Assembly: GCF_000716545.1 (NCBI RefSeq)
Contig: NZ_JNWZ01000049.1
Coordinates: forward strand, 1-48,257
DNA length: 48,257 nucleotides
DNA from: Kitasatospora phosalacinea
GTDB lineage: Bacteria; Actinomycetota; Actinomycetes; Streptomycetales; Streptomycetaceae
Direction of reading: 5' to 3'
How positions within the stretch are numbered: position 1 is the stretch's first letter; each line of letters starts with the position of its first letter. The translations under genes were made by a program, and so were the position numbers. Shown in pieces: positions 7,202 to 15,166 of the stretch. The notes beneath the pieces were generated by a model, which saw only the letters and a list, made by a program, of their open reading frames with translations, was not told where the DNA came from and made no database searches.

Positions 7202-7435
7202 TCAGGCTTCGCCGGGGTGCCAGGCGGGCCACTCCCAGGGGCGGTCGTCCCAGTGCACCCGGACCGGGTCGCGCGGGTCGAGGTCGGGGAAGTGGTGGTG
7301 CAGTTCGGGTTCGAACTCCTCCGGGGCGAGCGGCTTCCAGCCCACGCCCTGGAAGTGGACCAGGCGGTAGCGGCTGTCGGTGCGGAACTCGGCGACCCTG
7401 ACCAGGGGCTCTTCGGTGGTGCTGTTGCTCGTCAT
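7202..7435 (-). CDS. Small conserved-type hypothetical protein, 77 aa
   Basis: ATG start at 7435, stop at 7202-7204. The product is acidic and rich in Trp and Pro, with LVHFQGVGWKPLAPEEFEPE followed by HHHFPDLDPRDPVRVHWDDR. Codon bias is normal for the host. No signal peptide or membrane segment is visible. I do not recognise the family. It is divergent from the gene at 7609. Confidence 0.65.
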   Translation of the reverse strand: MTSNSTTEEPLVRVAEFRTDSRYRLVHFQGVGWKPLAPEEFEPELHHHFPDLDPRDPVRVHWDDRPWEWPAWHPGEA

Positions 7436-7608
7436 GCGGCCAGCATCGGCCGCGCCCCCGCGCCGCGCACGCACGCGCCGCCGCCCGCAGCGTGTCGCGC
7501 CCTCCCCCTGGCGTGTCGCGGTCGGTCGCGGGCCCGCCGCGGGCATGCGGGGCCCCGTACCGTGGAAGAAGCCGGAGGACGGCGGAGGGCTGGTTCGGGG
7601 AGGACCGC

Positions 7609-7881
7609 GTGGGCGGCAGGGACGGGGCGGCGAAGGGGTCGAAGGCCGCGGCGCGGGCGCGGGGGCTGAACGGACCGGTGGTGGCGCGTTCGGCGTGGGG
7701 GCTGTACCGGGAGACCCGGCGGCCGGGCGCGCCCGGGCTCGCGGCACGCGTCCGGGCGCTGCCGCGGCTGCTGCGGGACGTGCTGCTGTGGTTCCTGGTG
7801 GGCCTGACCCGCGAGTCCGGCCGGTACGTGGAGTGGGCGGCGGCGCGGCGGGAGCCGGGCGTCCCGGTCGTCGAGAGCTGA
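7609..7881 (+). CDS. Small basic hypothetical protein, 90 aa
   Basis: The GTG start at 7609 is chosen because GGGGAGGA (7597-7604) lies at ideal distance. The product has a basic N-terminal half, then LPRLLRDVLLWFLVGLTRES, a single amphipathic or weakly membrane-associated helix, and a charged tail. Third-position G/C bias supports coding. No family recognised. Confidence 0.6.
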   Translation: MGGRDGAAKGSKAAARARGLNGPVVARSAWGLYRETRRPGAPGLAARVRALPRLLRDVLLWFLVGLTRESGRYVEWAAARREPGVPVVES

Positions 7882-7950
7882 TCGCACCGCAACGACCGTC
7901 TCAACAGCCGCAAGAATCCGACACAGGGCAGAAATTTCCGTGCAACTCTC

Positions 7951-7980
7951 TTGTGGTGGTGCGGCACGCCCCCCTACTGT
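7951..7980 (+). promoter_or_regulatory. Possible promoter of the beta-helix glucanase
   Basis: TTGTGG (7951-7956) and TACTGT (7975-7980) are 18 nt apart. They end 40 nt before the start codon at 8021, in a locally less GC-rich stretch. Confidence 0.4.
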
Positions 7981-8020
7981 CGCCTCACCTCCACCACGCC
8001 TTCGAGAGAGCCGGTCCCCG

Positions 8021-10078
8021 ATGACTGCCGCCCCCGCCGCCCCCGCCCGTTCCGTCCTCCCCCGTTCGGCCCGCGCCGGGGCGGTCGTGGTCGCCTCCGT
8101 GCTCGGGCTGGGGGTGGCGCTGTGCGCCCCGGCCGCGCAGGCCGCGCCCTCCTCCGGGGACGGCCGGGCCGTGGTGACCCGGGCCGGGATCGACCCGGCG
8201 CTGACCGCGGGCCGCGGCGCCCGGGTGGACTTCCTGGAGCAGGAGGCGGAGAACGCCGCCACCACCGGCAGCGTGATCGCCGCCGACCGCACCGCGTACA
8301 CCCTGGCCGCGGAGGCTTCGGGCCGCAGCGCCGTGAAGCTGGCCCCCGGCCAGTACGTGGAGTTCACCCTGCCGGAGGACGCCAACGCGATCACCGTCCG
8401 CTACAGCCTCCCCGACGCGGCGGACGGCGGCGGGATCACCGCCCCGCTGGACGTCACGGTCAACGGCAAGGAGCGCCGACAGCTCTCGGCCACCAGCCAG
8501 TACTCCTGGCTGTACAACCAGTACCCGTTCACCAACGACCCGGAGGCCGGGCTGCTGCACCCGGACTGGTGGATCACCGAGTGCGGCTGCGTGCCCGCCG
8601 CGACCACGCCGGCGCCCACCGTGGCCACCCCGTTCCGGCCCGGCCACGCGTACGACGAGCAGCGGCTGCTGCTGGGCCGCACCCACCGGGCGGGCGACAA
8701 GGTCCGCGTCGCGCTGCCCACCGGGTCGAAGGCGCCCTGGGCGGTGATCGACCTGCTGGACTCCCAGCTGGTCGCCGCCCCGCACGTCGAGCCGAAGGCC
8801 GTCAACGTGCTGGCGCTGGGCGCGGACCCGACCGGGCGGCGCGACTCGGCGGACGCCGTCGACCGGGCGGTCAAGCTGGCCCGGACGCTGCGCCTGCCGG
8901 TCTACCTGCCGCCGGGCGTCTTCCGGGTCGACCGCCACCTGGTGGTCGACGACGTGACGCTGATCGGCGCGGGCAGCTGGTACACCGTGCTCAAGGGCGC
9001 CCAGCGGACGCTCACCACCCCCGCCCCCGACGGCAGCGTGCACACCGGCGTCGGCGTCTACGGCAAGGACGCGGCGCAGGGCGGCAGCCGCAACGTCCAC
9101 CTCTCCGGGTTCGCCATCGAGGGCGACGTCCGGGAACGGATCGACACCGACCAGGTCAACGGCGTCGGCGGGGCGTTCAGCGACTCCAGCATCGAGGGCC
9201 TGTACATCCACCACACCAAGGTCGGCATCTGGCTGGACGGCCCGATGAAGAACCTGAAGGTCACCGGCAACCAGATCGCCGACCAGATCGCCGACGGCGT
9301 CAACTTCCACACCGGCGTGGCCGACTCGGTGATCCGCGACAACTTCCTGCGCAACACCGGCGACGACGGCATCGCGCTCTGGTCGGAGAGGACCGAGGAC
9401 GCCCGCAACGTCATCGACCACAACACCGTCCAGTCGCCGACCCTGGCCAACGCCATCGCCGTGTACGGCGGCACCGACACCACCGTCTCGAACAACCTGG
9501 TCGCCGACCCGGTCCGCGAGGGCTCCGGCCTGCACGCCGGCTCCCGCTTCGGCGCCGAGCCGTTCACCGGCTACCTGCACTTCACCGACAACACCACCGT
9601 GCGGGCCGGCACGTACGAGCTGAACTGGAACATCGGCCTCGGCGCGATCTGGTTCGAGGTGCTGGACCGGGACGTCGACGCCGCCGTCGAGGTCACCGGC
9701 GACCACTACCTGGACTCCACCTACAACGCGATCATGGCGGTCGCCGAGTGGGGCGTGAAGGACCGGTACAGGCTGTCGAACCTGGCGTTCAAGGACGTCA
9801 GGATCGACGGCACCGGCACCTCGGTGCTCAGCGTCCGCGTCGCCGGCTCCGCGAGCTTCCAGAACGTGGTGGCCCGCAACGTCGGCGCCGTCGGCGTCAA
9901 CAACTGCGGCACCTTCCACTTCACCCCGGCCGGCTCCGAGTTCTCGGTCACCGACCTGGGCGGCAACTCCGGCGGCGGCACCACCGGCGACTGGCTGGCC
10001 CCCTGGGAGCTGCCCAACACCCTCACCTGCGACGACCGCCCGCCGGTGGTCGCCCCGCCGGCCCCGTCCAGGTGGTGA
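8021..10078 (+). CDS. Secreted right-handed beta-helix glycoside hydrolase (GH87-like alpha-1,3-glucanase/mycodextranase type)
   Basis: 685 aa, ATG at 8021. The N-terminus has basic residues, then GAVVVASVLGLGVALCAPA and an AQA cleavage site, a classical signal peptide. Residues ~45-175 (DFLEQEAENAATTGSV, ASGRSAVKLAPGQYVEFTLP) resemble a CBM35-like carbohydrate-binding domain. From about residue 260 (VNVLALGADPTGRRDSADAV, LPVYLPPGVFRVDRHLVV) the protein is a parallel beta-helix of the pectate-lyase-3/GH28-related type, with repeats such as NLKVTGNQIADQIADGVNFH and the Asp-rich turn NTGDDGIALWS, a probable catalytic cluster. The domain order matches streptomycete proteins called mycodextranase. 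Substrate is inferred: bacterial or fungal alpha-1,3-glucan. It converges with the acetyltransferase gene, with only 18 nt between the stops. Confidence 0.75.
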   Translation: MTAAPAAPARSVLPRSARAGAVVVASVLGLGVALCAPAAQAAPSSGDGRAVVTRAGIDPALTAGRGARVDFLEQEAENAATTGSVIAADRTAYTLAAEASGRSAVKLAPGQYVEFTLPEDANAITVRYSLPDAADGGGITAPLDVTVNGKERRQLSATSQYSWLYNQYPFTNDPEAGLLHPDWWITECGCVPAATTPAPTVATPFRPGHAYDEQRLLLGRTHRAGDKVRVALPTGSKAPWAVIDLLDSQLVAAPHVEPKAVNVLALGADPTGRRDSADAVDRAVKLARTLRLPVYLPPGVFRVDRHLVVDDVTLIGAGSWYTVLKGAQRTLTTPAPDGSVHTGVGVYGKDAAQGGSRNVHLSGFAIEGDVRERIDTDQVNGVGGAFSDSSIEGLYIHHTKVGIWLDGPMKNLKVTGNQIADQIADGVNFHTGVADSVIRDNFLRNTGDDGIALWSERTEDARNVIDHNTVQSPTLANAIAVYGGTDTTVSNNLVADPVREGSGLHAGSRFGAEPFTGYLHFTDNTTVRAGTYELNWNIGLGAIWFEVLDRDVDAAVEVTGDHYLDSTYNAIMAVAEWGVKDRYRLSNLAFKDVRIDGTGTSVLSVRVAGSASFQNVVARNVGAVGVNNCGTFHFTPAGSEFSVTDLGGNSGGGTTGDWLAPWELPNTLTCDDRPPVVAPPAPSRW

Positions 10079-10096
10079 CGGCCGTCCACCGGCGCG

Positions 10097-10678
10097 CTAC
10101 ACCAGCGGCTTGGCCAGCTTGACGAAGCGCAGGTCGGAGCGGAGCGGCACGCCGAAGCGCTCGTCCCCGTAGGGGAAGGGCTCGAACTCGCCGGTCCGGG
10201 CGAAGCCCCGCCGCTCGTACCAGGCGATCAGGTCGGCGCGCTGCTCGATGACGGTCATCTCCATCGCGGTCGACCCCCACTCGGCCCGGGCCCACTCCTC
10301 GGCCCGGGCCAGCACCCGCCGCCCCAGGCCGCCGCCCTGGAGGGCGGGGGAGACCGAGAACATCCCGAAGTACGCCGCGCCGCCGCGCCGCTCGACGTGG
10401 CAGCAGCCGACCAGGACGCCGTTCCGCTCGACCACCAGCACCACCGAGCCGGGGCGGCCCAGCAGTTCGGCCACTGCGGCCCCGTCGGTGCGCTGCCCCT
10501 CCAGCAGGTGCGCCTCGGTGGTCCAGCCGACCCGGCTGGACTCGCCCCGGTACGCCGACTCCACCAGCGCCACCAGCGCCGGCACGTCCCGCGCTTCCGC
10601 GGTCCGGAAGACCGGTTCGGCCGGGTCGCCCGACCGGGCCGGGGTGGTCGGGACGGACATCGGCTCGGCGGCGGTCAT
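10097..10678 (-). CDS. GNAT-family N-acetyltransferase
   Basis: 193 aa. The ATG at 10678 is preceded on the coding strand by GAGGAG 6 nt upstream; a second in-frame Met is seven codons in. The protein starts with VFRTAEARDVPALVALVESAY. It has the acetyl-CoA pyrophosphate loop in SPALQGGGLGRRVLARAEEW and the usual C-terminal AWYERRGFARTGE. It transfers acetyl to an unidentified small-molecule or protein amine. Confidence 0.88.
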   Translation of the reverse strand: MTAAEPMSVPTTPARSGDPAEPVFRTAEARDVPALVALVESAYRGESSRVGWTTEAHLLEGQRTDGAAVAELLGRPGSVVLVVERNGVLVGCCHVERRGGAAYFGMFSVSPALQGGGLGRRVLARAEEWARAEWGSTAMEMTVIEQRADLIAWYERRGFARTGEFEPFPYGDERFGVPLRSDLRFVKLAKPLV

Positions 10679-10835
10679 CGGTGCTCTCCTCGGGGCGGTG
10701 CCGTACGAACGGGCCCCCTCGGCGGGGGCGCCGGAACCGCCATGGTCCCACAGCGCCCGCCCGCGCCGGGAGCGCCGTTCCCCGCTCCGGGTCTGCGTCG
10801 GGCCTGCTTCGGGCTGCGGCGCGCGGTGCGTGCCG

Positions 10836-12002
10836 CTACCCGGGCGTCCCGTCGCCGGGCCGGGCCGCGCCGCCGCCGTCCGGGCCGGCGACCCGCACCG
10901 TGAGGCCGGTCGTCCCGGTGGCCTCGGCCAGGCGCCGCGCGGCGGCGGCCAGGGCGTCGGCGGGCGGGGCCTGGTCGAACGGGGTGACGGTGAGGAGGGG
11001 CCCGTCCTGTTCCCAGGTGCCGGTGATCCGGCCGTCGGCCAGCAGCAGCGGGGCGATCCAGCCGGCGGTGCGGCTGACCTCGGCGCGGTGGGCGGCGGGG
11101 AGGACCTCGGCGGCCTTGGTGCCGGGGCCCAGCACGTACTGGTCGAAGGCGCCGAGCAGGTGGACGGAGGGGGCGGGGGTGGTGGCGGCGAGTTCGTCGA
11201 GGTGTTCGGTGAGCGCGTAGGCGGGTGCGCCGTCGACGGTGACTTCGGCGAGCCGGTCGCCGAGGGTGGCGGCGAAGCCCTTGAGGACGCTCTTGCGCAG
11301 GCTGTTGCGGGACAGCCAGGCGTCGAAGCGGTCGAGGCCGGCCGGGCCGTACGCGCCGAGGTAGGCGGTGAGCAGGCGCGGTCCGGCCTCCTCGACCGGG
11401 GGGAGGCCGGGCCAGTGCGGGCTGTGGCTCGCGGGGTGGGTGAAGGCGGCGCGGCCGGCGGGGGCGGGCGCGTGGCAGAGCACGCCCTGCCAGGCGAGCG
11501 GTTTCAACAGGGCGCCCCAGCCGGAGGCGAGTTGCCCGGCGAGCGGGGCGAAGTCGGGGTCGGCGGTGAGCGCGGCGGCCAGCTCCTCCCTGGTCAGCAC
11601 CGCGCCGTGGAGCAGTTCGCCGACCGCTTCGACGAGTCGGGCGACCTGCCCGGGGGTGGCGCCGAACTGCCTGGTCCAGGCGGGCTTCTCCCACGTCCGG
11701 GCGGAGCCGATCAGGGCGAGCGCGTCGGCGGCGGTCCGCGGGTCGAGCAGGTGCAGGGTGCCGCGCTGGGCCCAGGTGCGCAGCAGGCGGCCCTCGGCGA
11801 GGTCGGCGCGCAGCGCCCCGGCGGCGCCGGGGCCGGTGCGCAGGGCGACGGCGAGGTCGGCGGCGGCCGGGACCTGGGCCTGCACCCCGGCGAGCCGCCG
11901 GACGACGGCGACCGGACCGTCCGCCGGCCGGGCCGCGTCCAGGTGCTGCCTGCGCAGCCGCCACCGCAGCACCTGCGCCGTCGTCAGTCCGACTCCGCCC
12001 AC
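10836..12002 (-). CDS. AlkZ-like winged-helix DNA glycosylase (HTH_42 superfamily)
   Basis: 388 aa, GTG start at 12002 with AGGGGGAA upstream. The protein has the three winged-helix layout of the HTH_42 (YcaQ/AlkZ) family: LTTAQVLRWRLRRQHL at the start, LLRTWAQRGTLHLLDP in the middle, and LLGAFDQYVLGPGTK and LLLADGRITGTWEQDG towards the end. VQAQV places Gln41 and Gln43 in the Q-x-Q motif that is catalytic in Streptomyces AlkZ and E. coli YcaQ, enzymes that unhook alkylated or cross-linked purines. AlkZ relatives give self-resistance to genotoxins, but homologues also occur outside biosynthetic clusters, and no natural-product genes lie next to this one. Family call is strong; activity is inferred from the motif. 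Confidence 0.8.
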   Translation of the reverse strand: MGGVGLTTAQVLRWRLRRQHLDAARPADGPVAVVRRLAGVQAQVPAAADLAVALRTGPGAAGALRADLAEGRLLRTWAQRGTLHLLDPRTAADALALIGSARTWEKPAWTRQFGATPGQVARLVEAVGELLHGAVLTREELAAALTADPDFAPLAGQLASGWGALLKPLAWQGVLCHAPAPAGRAAFTHPASHSPHWPGLPPVEEAGPRLLTAYLGAYGPAGLDRFDAWLSRNSLRKSVLKGFAATLGDRLAEVTVDGAPAYALTEHLDELAATTPAPSVHLLGAFDQYVLGPGTKAAEVLPAAHRAEVSRTAGWIAPLLLADGRITGTWEQDGPLLTVTPFDQAPPADALAAAARRLAEATGTTGLTVRVAGPDGGGAARPGDGTPG

Positions 12003-12056
12003 CGCGCGTTCCCCCTGCCGTGCCGCCGCTGTCCGAGGGTTCCGACCCTAGCCGCC

Positions 12057-12132
12057 GGTACCGTCAGCGGCCGTCGGGACCGGCGGACGGGGGCGGTACC
12101 GTCAGCGGCCGTCCGGTCCGGCGGACGGGGGC
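12057..12132. repeat. Two tandem 38-bp copies at the 3' end of the phosphoesterase gene
   Basis: 12057-12094 and 12095-12132 match at 36 of 38 positions and begin GGTACCGTCAGCGGCCGTC. The copy at 12095 includes the last codons and stop of the metallophosphoesterase; the other lies just beyond. It is a recent slippage or duplication at the gene end. Confidence 0.85.
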
Positions 12133-12986
12133 GGGACGGGCTGCTCGGCGGGGCCGGGGTAGGGGAGGATCTGGCGGAGCAGTCCGCGCGGGTGGCCGCG
12201 GCGGCGCCACTCGCGGGGGTAGCCGAGCGAGACCTCCTCGAAGCGGACGCCCTCGTACCAGGTGGTGCGCGGGATGTGCAGGTGGCCGTAGACCACGGCG
12301 GCGACGTTGAAGCGGCGGTGCCAGTCGGCGGTGAGTTCGGTGCCGCACCACTGGGCGAAGTCGGGGTGGTGGAGGACGTCGGTGGGGCGGCGGTCGAGCG
12401 GCCAGTGGCCGGCCAGGACGAGCGGCAGGTCGGGGTCGTGGGCGGTGAGCGCCTTCTCGGTGGCGGCGACGCGTTCGCGGCACCAGTCGTCGACGGCGGG
12501 GTAGGGCGCGGGGTCGATCCGGTACTCGTCGGTGCAGACCACGCCGTTCTCGTGGGCGCGGGCGAGCGACTGCTGCTTGTCGGCGACGCCGGGCACCCGC
12601 CAGCTGTAGTCGTAGAGGGTGAAGACGGGGGCGACGGCGTACGGACCGTCGGGGCCCTGCCAGACGGGGTACGGGTCCTCGGGGGTGGCCACGCCGAGGG
12701 CGCGGCAGCGTTCGACCAGCAGGCGGTAGCGCTCGGGGGCGGCGAGGTCGGCCTGGTCGTGGGTGGTGGTCCACAGTTCGTGGTTGCCGGGCGTCCAGAC
12801 GACCTTGGCGAAGCGGTCGGTGAGGAGGCGCAGGGTGGCTTCGACGTCCCGGACGCGTTCGGCGACGTCGCCCGCGACGATCAGCCAGTCGTCCGGGCCG
12901 GTGGGGCGCAGGGCCTCCAGGGTGGCGCGGTTGTCCGCGATGCCGACGTGCAGGTCGCTCACCGCGAGCAGGCGTCCGTCCGGCAC
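12102..12986 (-). CDS. Calcineurin-like metallophosphoesterase
   Basis: 294 aa. The GTG at 12986 is chosen because GGGGGAG lies just upstream and the conserved fold begins at once (GRLLAVSDLHVGI). The full metal-binding set is present in order: DLHVG, IVAGDVAE, TPGNHELW, VLAGHWPL and VYGHLH. It is a cytosolic dinuclear-metal phosphoesterase; the substrate is unknown (nucleotide, phosphoprotein or nucleic acid). The last residues (PPSAGPDGR) lie in a 38-bp tandem repeat. Confidence 0.88.
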   Translation of the reverse strand: MPDGRLLAVSDLHVGIADNRATLEALRPTGPDDWLIVAGDVAERVRDVEATLRLLTDRFAKVVWTPGNHELWTTTHDQADLAAPERYRLLVERCRALGVATPEDPYPVWQGPDGPYAVAPVFTLYDYSWRVPGVADKQQSLARAHENGVVCTDEYRIDPAPYPAVDDWCRERVAATEKALTAHDPDLPLVLAGHWPLDRRPTDVLHHPDFAQWCGTELTADWHRRFNVAAVVYGHLHIPRTTWYEGVRFEEVSLGYPREWRRRGHPRGLLRQILPYPGPAEQPVPPPSAGPDGR

Positions 12987-13188
12987 CGCTCCCCCATCGT
13001 TCGTCTCGGCCCGGTCGTCCCGGCAGCGGGACGCGCGTTGACACGGTACCGCCGGGGCGGCCGGGCGCGCCAGCACGCCGCTCTCCTGTCACTCCGTCAA
13101 CATCGGGCGGAATTGCGGGTGTTCATTTGTCACACCTATGGCTGTTCGCTCTACATACATTCATTCGATATGTGGTTTCAACACTCTG

Positions 13189-13216
13189 TTGACTGACGGG
13201 GCCATGACTATATCTT
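13189..13216 (+). promoter_or_regulatory. Promoter of the GH25 muramidase gene
   Basis: TTGACT (13189-13194) and TATCTT (13211-13216) are 16 nt apart, a good match to the vegetative sigma consensus. They sit in a strikingly AT-rich 100-nt stretch (about 13115-13215), 48 nt before the start codon. Confidence 0.6.
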
Positions 13217-13264
13217 CTCCGCATGCGGCCGACGGGGCCGCGACCACCGGATTGAGGAGTCGTC

Positions 13265-14134
13265 ATGACCGCTTCCGGCACCATCCGCACGCTCCGCCGC
13301 GCCGCCACCGCGGCCGTCTCCACCGCCCTGCTGATCGGGGCCGTCGGCATCGCCGCCGCCCCCGCCCAGGCCGCCGGGCCCACCGACCCGCCCGGCTTCC
13401 ACCCCGAGCAGGACTACGCCGGCTCGACCGTCCCCGCCCACGAGGGCCGCGGCAACGCGCACCGGGACACAGCCGACACCGCGAGCACCTTCGCAGCACT
13501 GGCCGCCACCCAGACCAAGGGCATGGACGTCTCCGGATACCAGGGCAACGTCGCCTGGAGCACCGCGTACGCCAACGGCGGCCGCTTCGCGTACGTCAAG
13601 GCCACCGAGGGCACCAGCTACACCAACCCGTACTTCACCCAGCAGTACAACGGCTCCTACAACGTCGGGATGATCCGCGGCGCCTACCACTTCGCGCTGC
13701 CGAACGTCTCCAGCGGCGCCACCCAGGCCGCCTACTTCGTCGCCCACGGCGGCGGCTGGTCCAAGGACGGCAAGACGCTGCCGCCCGCGCTCGACATCGA
13801 GTACAACCCGTACGGCGCGACCTGCTACGGCCTGAGCCAGGCCGGGATGGTCAGCTGGATCCGCGACTTCTCCAACACGGTGCACACCAAGACCGGCCGC
13901 TACCCGGTCATCTACACCACCACCAACTGGTGGAGCACCTGCACCGGCAACAACGCCTCCTTCGCCACCACCAACCCGCTCTGGATAGCCCGCTACTCCA
14001 CCGCGGTCGGCACCCTCCCGGCCGGCTGGTCCTACCAGACCATCTGGCAGTACGCCGACTCCGGCACGCTGCCCGGCGACCAGGACTACTTCAACGGCGC
14101 GCTCGACCGCGTCCAGGCGCTCGCCAACGGCTGA
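13265..14134 (+). CDS. Secreted GH25 muramidase (lysozyme)
   Basis: 289 aa, ATG at 13265 with GAGGAG 6 nt upstream. A signal peptide (RRAATAAVSTALLIGAVGIA, then APAQA) is followed by a ~45-residue spacer. The GH25 barrel follows: GMDVSGYQGNVAW (Asp88), FAYVKATEGTSYTNPYF, MIRGAYHFALP, and PALDIEYNP with Asp177 and Glu179 as the predicted catalytic pair, ending with YQTIWQYADSGTLPGDQD. It cleaves beta-1,4 bonds of peptidoglycan outside the cell. It has no extra wall-binding domain. It has its own promoter and converges with the methyltransferase. Confidence 0.95.
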   Translation: MTASGTIRTLRRAATAAVSTALLIGAVGIAAAPAQAAGPTDPPGFHPEQDYAGSTVPAHEGRGNAHRDTADTASTFAALAATQTKGMDVSGYQGNVAWSTAYANGGRFAYVKATEGTSYTNPYFTQQYNGSYNVGMIRGAYHFALPNVSSGATQAAYFVAHGGGWSKDGKTLPPALDIEYNPYGATCYGLSQAGMVSWIRDFSNTVHTKTGRYPVIYTTTNWWSTCTGNNASFATTNPLWIARYSTAVGTLPAGWSYQTIWQYADSGTLPGDQDYFNGALDRVQALANG

Positions 14135-14140
14135 CGCCCG

Positions 14141-14195
14141 CACGCACACCACCCGCACCACCCGCACCCCGCACCCCGCACCTCGCACCACCCCG
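14141..14195. repeat. Short CACC/CGCAC tandem repeats
   Basis: A run of CACCCGCAC- and CCCCGCAC-like units directly follows the muramidase stop. It is low-complexity DNA without a coding signal. The remaining ~150 nt up to 14355 show no clear gene. Confidence 0.6.
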
Positions 14196-14355
14196 CCCCG
14201 CCCACGGCCGGAACACGCCCCGCACCGGCCGCGGGCGGGCCCGGACCCGGCCGCGTCCGGCTGCGGTCCGTGCTCCTCGGCGCGGTCTTCGCCGGGCCGG
14301 AGCTCCTGGTGGACGGCACCGTGGACGTGCTCGCGGCGCGGCGCCCCGGGCGGGG

Positions 14356-15108
14356 TCAGTCGCGCCGCAGCACCAGCAGGTCCATCCAGCTGACGGCGGG
14401 CTCGTCCGGCCGTTCGGCGGCCGCTCGGCGCAGCCGGGCGAGGCCGGCCGTCCACGCCTGCTCGCTCAGGGCGCGCAGTTTGCCGTCCGCGCCGCGGCGC
14501 AGGCCGGCGGCGAACGCGGCCAGGGTGGGCGCGGAGCGCTGCGGCAGCGGCAGCAGGGCGGTCCGGGTGAAGCCGGCCGTGGTGAACGCAGCGGTGACGC
14601 GCTCGGCGCTCGGGTAGCGGTCGATACCGGCGGCGGTCTCGGGGAAGTACCGCGCCCGCAGGTCGCGTCGGCAGCGGCCGGGGAAGGAGTTGCGGATCAG
14701 CACCGGCGAGCCGGGGCGCAGTACGCGGTGCAACTCCGCTGCGGCGGCGTCGAGATCGGCGAGGTGGTGGACGACCGAGCCGAGCCAGGCGGCGTCCGCG
14801 GCCGCGTCCGCGACGGGCAGTTGCTCGGCCCGTCCGCCGAGCGGCGTGACGCCCTCCCCCGCCGGGATCGACTTCCGCATGGCGGGCGACGGTTCGACGG
14901 CCAGCACGTGCACGCCGTACCAGTCGCGGAAGGCGGTGGCGAAGGCCCCGGTGCCGGCGCCGACGTCGACGTCGAGGACGGTCGCGCCGGGGCGCAGCGC
15001 GGCGTGCTCGGCGACCGCCTCCCGCCAGGCGGTCAGGCCCTCGCGGGGGAGTTCGCGGGCCGCTCGGTAGTCGGCGGCGGTGCGGGCGTCGTACCCGGTG
15101 TCGGCCAC
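14356..15108 (-). CDS. Class I SAM-dependent methyltransferase
   Basis: 250 aa, GTG start at 15108 with GAGGAGGG upstream. Motif I reads TVLDVDVGAGTGAFATAF and is followed by the acidic LAVEPSPAMR, the VVHHLADLDAAAAELHRVLR segment and GSPVLIRNSF, as in UbiE/Methyltransf_11 enzymes. Small-molecule substrate unknown. It is transcribed in the same direction as the upstream acetyltransferase gene, 58 nt apart. Confidence 0.88.
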   Translation of the reverse strand: MADTGYDARTAADYRAARELPREGLTAWREAVAEHAALRPGATVLDVDVGAGTGAFATAFRDWYGVHVLAVEPSPAMRKSIPAGEGVTPLGGRAEQLPVADAAADAAWLGSVVHHLADLDAAAAELHRVLRPGSPVLIRNSFPGRCRRDLRARYFPETAAGIDRYPSAERVTAAFTTAGFTRTALLPLPQRSAPTLAAFAAGLRRGADGKLRALSEQAWTAGLARLRRAAAERPDEPAVSWMDLLVLRRD

Positions 15109-15166
15109 GGTCGGGGCCCTCCTCTGCCGGAAGGAAGCGGGAACGGCGGGAACGGCGGGAACGGGG

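Noticed and set aside
7985..9919. Very long minus-strand frame opposite the beta-helix glucanase
   Set aside because: Composition is Val/Gly/Ala/Asp-rich as expected for the reverse of G/C-ending codons; no domain, and the plus-strand gene has a signal peptide and family motifs.
14141..14195. Possible CRISPR-like array from CACC/GCAC repeats
   Set aside because: Units are 6-9 nt, contiguous and without unique spacers; this is simple low-complexity DNA.
14270..14355. Short coding-like stretch (VLLGAVFAGPELLVDGTVDV) after the muramidase
   Set aside because: Third-position bias is good but only ~30 codons are open before running into the methyltransferase gene antisense; no start with a ribosome binding site. 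Possibly a tiny relic, not annotated.
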